Assembly: GCF_028548455.1 (NCBI RefSeq)
Contig: NZ_JAQQLF010000004.1
Coordinates: 124,001 to 188,000 of the forward strand
Reading direction: 5' to 3'
Length of the DNA stretch: 64,000 nucleotides
DNA from: Vogesella aquatica
GTDB lineage: Bacteria; Pseudomonadota; Gammaproteobacteria; Burkholderiales; Chromobacteriaceae
The translations under genes were made by a program, and so were the position numbers. Of the stretch, positions 58,210 to 64,000 are shown piece after piece. Numbering within the stretch: position 1 is the first letter of the stretch; every line of letters begins with the position of its first letter. The notes under the pieces were generated by a model, which saw only the letters and a list, made by a program, of their open reading frames with translations, was not told the DNA's origin and searched no databases.

Positions 58210-59838
58210 ATGTCCATTTCCTCCTCGCGCAAACTGCGCCCGCTGCTGATCAGCTTCGTTGTCGTTACCGTGCTGCTGGCGATTGCCCAGACGGCTATCG
58301 TGACCGTCGATCTGAATAAAATCATGGCCAATAGCCGCTACGAGCATCAGGTGGCAGACGGCCTGGCCGACCGCATGGCCGACCTGCGCTTCCACGTAGT
58401 ACAGATCCAGCAGTTTCTGACCGATGCCAGCGCTACCGGCGACCGTGACGGTTTTGGCGATGCCAAAGAGCACTACCAGGCGGCCGTCAAGCAACTGGAC
58501 GAGCTCAAGCAGCTGGATGCAGCCTATGGCGACGACGCCCAGGCGACGCGCCAGCTGCTGGATACCTTTTACCAGGTAGGCCAGCAAATGGCCGACGCCT
58601 ACATCAGCCAAGGCCGCGAGGCGGGTAATGCGCTGATGAAGGCACCGGGTACCGGTTTTGACGAGCGGGCCGAGGCGCTGACCAAGAAGCTGGAAGCGCT
58701 GCAGCAGCGCGTAGAACAGGCTATGCAGCAGGTGGTGAGCGATAGCGAAGCGCAGATCGCCTCGGCGCAAACCAGCTTGCTGCTCAGTGGTGGCCTGCTG
58801 ATCCTATTGGTAGCGGCTGGGGGCGTGCTGCAGTACCGTCGCGTGTTCCGTAGCCTGGGCGGCGAGCCGGTAGAAGCCATGCGCCAGACGCGCTATATCG
58901 CGGCGGGTGACCTGAGCCATGTGTTGAGGGTTCCGGCAGGGCGCGAAAACAGCCTGATGGGTGCGCTGTCGGATATGCAGGACAAGCTGCGTGACATCAC
59001 CGGGCGCATCCGCGACCTGGCTGGCCAGGTACAAGGCAATGCCGGCGATCTGTCGCGCTCGGCGCGCGATGTTCAGCATGCCTCGCACGCGCAAAGTGAA
59101 GCATCGCGGGCGATTGCCGTATCGGTAGAAGAAGTATTGCAAAGCATCAGCCAGCTGGCCGAACAGATCCGCTACGTAGAGCAGGAGGCGCATGACGCCG
59201 ATACGGCGGTAGGCGAATGTGCCGGCCTGATACGCCAGTCGGCCGACGATATCCGCGGAATTGCCGGCCATATTTCCGGTGCGGCCGAGGCACTGGATGG
59301 CTTGAGTACGCAGACACGCACCATTGCCACCATTACCCAGACCATTCACGACATTGCCGACCAGACCAACCTGCTGGCACTGAATGCGGCGATTGAAGCT
59401 GCCCGCGCCGGCGAAAGCGGCCGCGGTTTTGCCGTGGTGGCGGACGAGGTGCGTAAGCTGGCCGAGCGTACCAGCCAGGCTACGGTGGATATCAGCCGCC
59501 AGATTGATAACCTCAGCCATGGCATGCACGATGTGGTGGGCACCATGCAGGGCAGCGTCACGGCCACGCAGGACGGCGTAGAGCAAAGCCGTAAGGCGAG
59601 CGAAGCGATAGAAGGCATTCGCGACAATGCGGCCAACATCAGCCGCCATATCGAGTCGGTAGCGCTGGCGCTGGGCGAACAGCAGCTGGCGGTGCGCGAT
59701 ATCGCCCAGCGTGCCGAAGTGATTTCGGCCATGACCGAAACCAACCAGGGCACGGTAGACCGGACTGCCACGGCAGCAGGCCAGCTGAGCGTACACGCCC
59801 AGGACCTGGGCGCGGTGGTGGCCACGTTCAAGATGTAA
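58210..59838 (+). CDS. Methyl-accepting chemotaxis protein
   Basis: Chemoreceptor, 542 aa. Helix 1 (about residues 10-30), a mostly helical periplasmic ligand domain (about 31-190), helix 2 (about 195-215), a HAMP-like linker, then the cytoplasmic signalling coiled coil with the hairpin tip [40 protein letters not shown]. The C-terminus ends FKM with no CheR-docking pentapeptide. The ligand is unknown. The start has a poor ribosome site; the longer frame from 58048 covers non-conserved sequence. Repeated word at 59629. Confidence 0.92.
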   Translation: MSISSSRKLRPLLISFVVVTVLLAIAQTAIVTVDLNKIMANSRYEHQVADGLADRMADLRFHVVQIQQFLTDASATGDRDGFGDAKEHYQAAVKQLDELKQLDAAYGDDAQATRQLLDTFYQVGQQMADAYISQGREAGNALMKAPGTGFDERAEALTKKLEALQQRVEQAMQQVVSDSEAQIASAQTSLLLSGGLLILLVAAGGVLQYRRVFRSLGGEPVEAMRQTRYIAAGDLSHVLRVPAGRENSLMGALSDMQDKLRDITGRIRDLAGQVQGNAGDLSRSARDVQHASHAQSEASRAIAVSVEEVLQSISQLAEQIRYVEQEAHDADTAVGECAGLIRQSADDIRGIAGHISGAAEALDGLSTQTRTIATITQTIHDIADQTNLLALNAAIEAARAGESGRGFAVVADEVRKLAERTSQATVDISRQIDNLSHGMHDVVGTMQGSVTATQDGVEQSRKASEAIEGIRDNAANISRHIESVALALGEQQLAVRDIAQRAEVISAMTETNQGTVDRTATAAGQLSVHAQDLGAVVATFKM

Positions 59839-59861
59839 GGCGTGGGCGTATTTGCTACGAC

Positions 59862-59886
59862 AACACCCGGCCACGGCCGGGTGTTT
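59862..59886 (+). terminator. Chemoreceptor gene terminator
   Basis: AACACCCGGCC, AC, GGCCGGGTGTTT: stable stem with a short T-run, shortly after the chemoreceptor stop. Confidence 0.8.
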
Positions 59887-59900
59887 GCCTATCCGGTTAT

Positions 59901-59936
59901 AAAAAAGACTCCCGCTGCCTCGACACAGGGGGAGCC
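59901..59936 (-). terminator. prpE terminator
   Basis: On the minus strand GGCTCCC (59936-59930) pairs with GGGAGTC (59913-59907) with one G-T pair, followed by six T. It lies 33 bases past the prpE stop. Confidence 0.75.
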
Positions 59937-59969
59937 AAAGGGAGCCGGCGGCATGGGCCGCCCGTGCTA

Positions 59970-61868
59970 TTACTGCTGGATGATCTGGCGGATCTGCTCG
60001 ATACCTGCCGGGTCGTCCAGCGTGGTGAGGTCGCCCGGGTCGCGGCCTTCAGCCAGCGCCTGGATGGAACGGCGCAGCACCTTGCCGGAGCGGGTCTTGG
60101 GCAGCTGGTTCACAAAGTACACCCGTGCCGGGTTGGCGATGGCGCCCAGCTGCGCCGCCACGCGTGCGATCACTTCTTTTTCCAGTGCGGCACGGCTGGC
60201 CGGGTCGTCCAGCAGGGCAGGGTTTTTCACCACGGCAAACGCCTTGGGCACCTGGCCTTTCAGGCTGTCTTCCACGCCCACTACAGCGACTTCGGCAATG
60301 GCGCTGTGGCTGCTGACGGCTTCTTCGATTTCACGCGTGCCCAGGCGGTGGCCAGCCACGTTGATCACATCGTCGGTGCGGCCAAGGATGGTGTAGTAGC
60401 CGTCGTCGTCCTTGATGCCCCAGTCAAAGCTGGAGTACACCAGTTTGTCCTTGAACAGGCTGAAGTAGGTATCGACAAAGCGCTGGTCCTGGCCCCACAC
60501 CGTGCTCATACAGCCTGGTGGCAGCGGCGGAATCACGCCGATCACGCCTTTCTCGCCGGGGCCTACCTCCTGGCCGGTGCTTTCGTTGAACAGTTTCACG
60601 TTGAAGCCGTATACCGGCAGGCCGGGGCTGCCGAATTTGACGTCTTTCTTTTCCACGCCGTTGCACAGCGTCAGCATCGGCCAGCCGGTTTCGGTTTGCC
60701 AGTAGTTGTCCAGCACCGGGATATTCAGCTCACCGGCAATCCAGGTAGCGGTGGGTTCGTCCAGCGGTTCGCCGGCGAGGAACAGCGCGCGCAGGCTGGA
60801 CAGGTCGTGTTTGTGCAGCCACGCCGGGTCTTGCTTTTTCAGCACACGGATGGCGGTGGGGGCGGAGAACATCACGCTGACGCGGTATTTCTCCACCAGC
60901 TGCCACCAGATGCCGGCGTCGGGGCGCACCGGCAGGCCTTCGTAGACCAGCGTGGTCATGCCGTTGATCAGCGGGCCGTACACGATGTACGAGTGGCCCA
61001 CTACCCAACCGATGTCCGAGGTGGAAAAGTAGCACTCGCCCGGCTTGCCGCCGTAGATGTAATCCATGCTGGCGGCCAGCGCCACGGCGTAGCCGCCGGT
61101 ATCGCGCTGTACACCCTTGGGCTTTCCGGTAGTGCCAGAGGTGTACAGGATGTAGCTGGGGTGGCTCGACTCGACCCACGTTACGTCGGCGCGGTCGTGC
61201 AGGTGGGCGTCGCGCAGCGTGTCGTAGTCCAGGTCGCGCCCCGGTTTCATCATCGGTGCTTCGGCCAGGCCGCGGTTCACCACAATCACTTTGGCCGGTG
61301 CGCTGGCGCCGGCGTAGCCCAGTGCCTCGTCCACCAGCGGTTTGTAGGGGATGACTTTGCCGCCGCGCATGCCGGCATCGGCGGTCACCAGTACTGTCGG
61401 GCTGGCATCCTCGATGCGGGTGGCCAGGCTGGCCGGGGCAAAGCCGCCGAATACCACAGAGTGAATAGCCCCCAGCCGCACGGTGGCCAGCATGGCGAAA
61501 ATGGCTTCCGGAATCATCGGCATGTAAATCAGCACACGGTCACCCTTGGCCACCCCCTGCGCCTGCAGGATGGCGGCAAAGCGGGCTACTTCGGCGTGCA
61601 GCTCGCGGAAGGTGTAGCCGGTTTCGATGCCGGTTTCGCTGGAGACATAGGCCAGCGCGGTTTGCTCGGCGCGCTCGGCCAGATGGCGGTCCACCGCGTT
61701 GTAGCAGAGGTTGGTGAGGCCGCCGGCAAACCACTCGCGGAACGGGGGGTTATCGTAGGCCAGTACCTTGTCGAATGGCTTGTGCCAGTGAATGCGCGCG
61801 GCTTCTCTTCCCCAGAACGTTTCGGGCTCGTTGATGGATTGCTGGTAAAACGTCTGGTACGAGGTCAT
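59970..61868 (-). CDS. prpE: Propionyl-CoA synthetase PrpE
   Basis: AMP-forming acyl-CoA synthetase, 632 aa, activating propionate (and more weakly acetate). ATP motif YTSGTTGKPKGVQRD, followed by the PrpE-specific TGGYAVALAASMDYIY; core motif YWQTETGWP, hinge GRTDDVINVAGHRLGTREIEE, and the acetylatable Lys in PKTRSGKVLRRSIQAL. ATG 61866-61868 has a GGAG ribosome site. The rest of the methylcitrate cycle is not in the window. Acetyl-CoA synthetase is the main alternative, but the motif set favours PrpE. Confidence 0.9.
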   Translation of the reverse strand: MTSYQTFYQQSINEPETFWGREAARIHWHKPFDKVLAYDNPPFREWFAGGLTNLCYNAVDRHLAERAEQTALAYVSSETGIETGYTFRELHAEVARFAAILQAQGVAKGDRVLIYMPMIPEAIFAMLATVRLGAIHSVVFGGFAPASLATRIEDASPTVLVTADAGMRGGKVIPYKPLVDEALGYAGASAPAKVIVVNRGLAEAPMMKPGRDLDYDTLRDAHLHDRADVTWVESSHPSYILYTSGTTGKPKGVQRDTGGYAVALAASMDYIYGGKPGECYFSTSDIGWVVGHSYIVYGPLINGMTTLVYEGLPVRPDAGIWWQLVEKYRVSVMFSAPTAIRVLKKQDPAWLHKHDLSSLRALFLAGEPLDEPTATWIAGELNIPVLDNYWQTETGWPMLTLCNGVEKKDVKFGSPGLPVYGFNVKLFNESTGQEVGPGEKGVIGVIPPLPPGCMSTVWGQDQRFVDTYFSLFKDKLVYSSFDWGIKDDDGYYTILGRTDDVINVAGHRLGTREIEEAVSSHSAIAEVAVVGVEDSLKGQVPKAFAVVKNPALLDDPASRAALEKEVIARVAAQLGAIANPARVYFVNQLPKTRSGKVLRRSIQALAEGRDPGDLTTLDDPAGIEQIRQIIQQ

Positions 61869-62133
61869 GCCGGTCTCCTGATAGTCTTGCGCATCTGTCA
61901 AGCGGTTGCTTGTCGGACAAAGTAAGGAGTAATGGCTGTGGTGGTCAATCTTGCAGTGCATCATCGGCTGGCAGGGCATGGGTTAGCGTTGCATAAATAC
62001 CGATAAAACCAAGGCTTGCTATAAAGCTATATGCGCGTAGTGCGGCTTGGGTTTGATATGAACACTGGCCGAATCCCCCTGCTTTGCAGTACTCTGAAAG
62101 CTAGGGACACCATATGTATTTCAGGACAAGACC

Positions 62134-63393
62134 ATGGACGTTAAGCATTATATGAATGTCGTTGGCCAAGCTGCCCGCAAGGCCAGCCGCGCCATAGCCC
62201 GTGCCGATACCAACCAGAAGAATAGGGCCTTGCACGCCATGGCCGATGCCATCGAGCGCGATCTGGAGCGCTTGGTAACGGCCAATATGCTGGACCTGGA
62301 GGCGGCGCGGAAAAATGGCCTGGAAGAGGCCATGATCGACCGCCTGACCCTGTCGGAAAAAACCGTACACGGCATGGCAGAAGGCCTGCGCCAGATTGCC
62401 GCACTGCCCGACCCTGTGGGCGAGATGGGCGAGTTCAGCTACCGCCCGTCCGGCATACAGCTGGGCAAGATGCGCGTACCGCTGGGCGTGATCGGCATCA
62501 TTTACGAAGCGCGCCCCAATGTCACCGCCGACGCTGCCGGCCTGTGTCTGAAATCGGGCAATGCGGTGATCCTGCGTGGCGGCTCGGAAGCTTTCCACAG
62601 CAACCAGGCCATTGCCGCCTGCGTGCACGAAGGTCTGCGCGTGGCCGGGCTGCCGCAGCACGTGGTACAGGTGCTGGAAACCACCGACCGTGCCGCCGTG
62701 GGCGAGCTGATTACCCAGACCGAGTTTGTCGACGTGATTGTGCCGCGTGGCGGCAAGGGCCTGATCGAGCGCATCAGCCGTGATGCCCGCGTGCCGGTGA
62801 TCAAGCATCTGGACGGTAACTGCCATGTGTATATCGACGACACGGCCAATCCGGAAAAAGCCTTCAATATCGCGCTGAACGCCAAGACGCACCGCTACGG
62901 CACGTGTAACACCATGGAAACCCTGCTGGTGCATACCGCCTTTGCCGAGTTCATCCTGCCAAGGTTGGCCGCAGCGTACTGGGAAAAGGGCGTAGAGCTG
63001 CGTGGCTGCGAACGCACGCGCGGCATTCTGGGTGACAAGGTGGTGGCCGCGACGGCCGATGACTGGGGCACAGAGTATCTGGCGCCGATTCTGGCCATCA
63101 AGGTGGTCGGTGGTATCGACGATGCCATCGAGCACATCAACCACTACGGAAGCCACCATACCGACGCCATCATTACCGACGATTACGCCCGCTCGCGCCA
63201 GTTCCTGCGCGAGGTGGATTCGGCCAGCGTGATGGTGAACGCCAGTACCCGCTTTGCCGATGGTTTCGAGTATGGGCTGGGTGCCGAAATCGGTATTTCT
63301 ACCGACAAAATCCATGCCCGTGGCCCGGTCGGCTTACATGGCCTTACCAGCCAGAAGTGGATCGTGCTGGGCGATGGCCAGGTACGTAGCTAG
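62134..63393 (+). CDS. proA: Gamma-glutamyl phosphate reductase
   Basis: NADPH-dependent second enzyme of proline synthesis, 419 aa. Motifs: [36 protein letters not shown], catalytic Cys in [14 protein letters not shown], and [17 protein letters not shown] at the C-terminus. No proB is adjacent. The word copy at 62964 is coded CCA-AGG-TTG-GCC-GCA, a run of apparently disfavoured codons. Confidence 0.97.
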   Translation: MDVKHYMNVVGQAARKASRAIARADTNQKNRALHAMADAIERDLERLVTANMLDLEAARKNGLEEAMIDRLTLSEKTVHGMAEGLRQIAALPDPVGEMGEFSYRPSGIQLGKMRVPLGVIGIIYEARPNVTADAAGLCLKSGNAVILRGGSEAFHSNQAIAACVHEGLRVAGLPQHVVQVLETTDRAAVGELITQTEFVDVIVPRGGKGLIERISRDARVPVIKHLDGNCHVYIDDTANPEKAFNIALNAKTHRYGTCNTMETLLVHTAFAEFILPRLAAAYWEKGVELRGCERTRGILGDKVVAATADDWGTEYLAPILAIKVVGGIDDAIEHINHYGSHHTDAIITDDYARSRQFLREVDSASVMVNASTRFADGFEYGLGAEIGISTDKIHARGPVGLHGLTSQKWIVLGDGQVRS

Positions 63394-63415
63394 CTGCAAG
63401 CAGCCATGATGTAAA

Positions 63416-63440
63416 CGGGGTAGCCAGCAAGGCTGCCCCG
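63416..63440 (+). other. Hairpin after proA
   Basis: CGGGGTAGCC (63416-63425), AGCAA, GGCTGCCCCG (63431-63440): a 10-bp stem with one G-T pair but no T-run, so a weak or Rho-assisted terminator at best. Confidence 0.5.
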
Positions 63441-63557
63441 GCACGACAAAGCACTCGCGCCCGCCATAAGCGCAGGCTCGCCCGCCGTGGCCGGGCCCTA
63501 TAGTGTGCCGCTCATCGTGGCTGGCGGATGCCGGCCCGTTCTGCACAAGGGGGCAGC

Positions 63558-64000
63558 ATGTCTGCGAAAGTACAAGTAGACGACCATCTCCTTGCCGATG
63601 CCTTGCTCGGCGAGCGCATCCGGTTGGTAGCCAGGCGTGGCTTTGTGGCCAGTTTGTCCACGCCGGTGGCGGCGGCACTCTTGCTCTACCTGAGTCACGC
63701 CGAGCACCTGGCAGACCTGCAGCCGTTGTATGTCTGGAGTGTGCTGATTACCCTGATCGTCATACTTAACCTGGCCTGCTGTCTGCCGCAGGCACTCACC
63801 GAGGCGCAGCCAGCTAATAAACAGCTCTGGGTACGTCTGCAGCTGGGGGCCAAAGCGCTGCTGGGGCTGGGTTGGGGAGCCAGTGTCTGGTTTCTGATAC
63901 CCATTGCCACGCCGATATTCGGCATGATGCTGTACATCATTCTCAGCGGTATCTGCGCCATGGTGGTGCTGGTGCACTCCATGTTCTGGACATCGGTGGT
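63558..64000 (+). CDS. Multi-pass membrane protein, 3' end outside window
   Basis: At least 147 residues from ATG 63558, with AAGGGGG as ribosome site. After a cytoplasmic start (MSAKVQVDDHLLADALLGER) there are at least four hydrophobic segments: about residues 32-46, 60-76, 95-115 and 118-140. This is the layout of N-terminal membrane sensor modules of diguanylate cyclases or hybrid kinases, but nothing catalytic is inside the window. The frame is open at the right edge. No function is assigned. Confidence 0.7.
   Translation, partial: MSAKVQVDDHLLADALLGERIRLVARRGFVASLSTPVAAALLLYLSHAEHLADLQPLYVWSVLITLIVILNLACCLPQALTEAQPANKQLWVRLQLGAKALLGLGWGASVWFLIPIATPIFGMMLYIILSGICAMVVLVHSMFWTSV

Overview
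The window is a stretch of GC-rich (roughly 60-65% by eye), densely coding Gram-negative chromosome. Gene content and order point to a betaproteobacterium of the order Neisseriales, most likely a Chromobacteriaceae relative (Chromobacterium/Vogesella/Aquitalea type): mreBCD-mrdA-rodA divergent from gatCAB, an unbroken dcw cluster running on to lpxC, and DUF3422 and CNP1-like proteins. This placement is inference from gene content; no rRNA is present to confirm it.

Layout. 1-4543: end of a patatin-like phospholipase gene, then creB-creC-creD with four 11-bp-spaced repeats before creD that match the CreB box layout. 4553-9092 (minus strand): dinB behind a SelT/W/H-like CxxC protein, then a large CHASE4-GAF-GGDEF-EAL protein with a broken GGDEF motif. 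9194-14635: glpQ, a PCuAC copper chaperone, a MarC-family protein, an AraC-type regulator with azlC-azlD, and a sterol-desaturase-family membrane protein. 14853-20387 (minus): the rod-shape operon mreB-mreC-mreD-mrdA-rodA, ending in an intrinsic terminator. 20602-23997: gatC-gatA-gatB.

24290-42067 is a complete division and cell-wall cluster: mraZ-rsmH-ftsL-ftsI-murE-murF-mraY-murD-ftsW-murG-murC-ddl-ftsQ-ftsA-ftsZ-lpxC. It is preceded by a good sigma-70 promoter carrying four phased MraZ-box repeats. With the mre/mrd operon, the window holds most genes for lipid II synthesis, elongation and septation. 42117-44832: CNP1-like protein, NRDE protein, TusA-like protein, pyrC. 45059-50707: oppABCDF oligopeptide transporter. 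50963-63393: secA, a Tat-exported PhoD lipoprotein, a DUF721/DciA-like protein, a DUF3422 protein, a chemoreceptor, prpE and proA. A membrane protein runs off the right edge.

The most striking signal belongs to no gene. A short word, GTTGGCCGC (fullest form about AGGGTTGGCCGCA, complement TGCGGCCAACCCT), recurs about 56 times by eye, roughly once per 1.1 kb, in both orientations, inside genes and between them. Several copies form inverted pairs, one of them the stem of the rodA terminator. In genes it often forces codons that look rare here (TTG, GCA, AGG). Density, orientation balance and use in terminators resemble the DNA uptake sequences of Neisseriaceae, but the word is not the Neisseria one (GCCGTCTGAA). 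It is a candidate uptake sequence dialect or another selected genome-wide DNA signal.

No tRNA, rRNA, CRISPR array, prophage or intact insertion sequence was seen.
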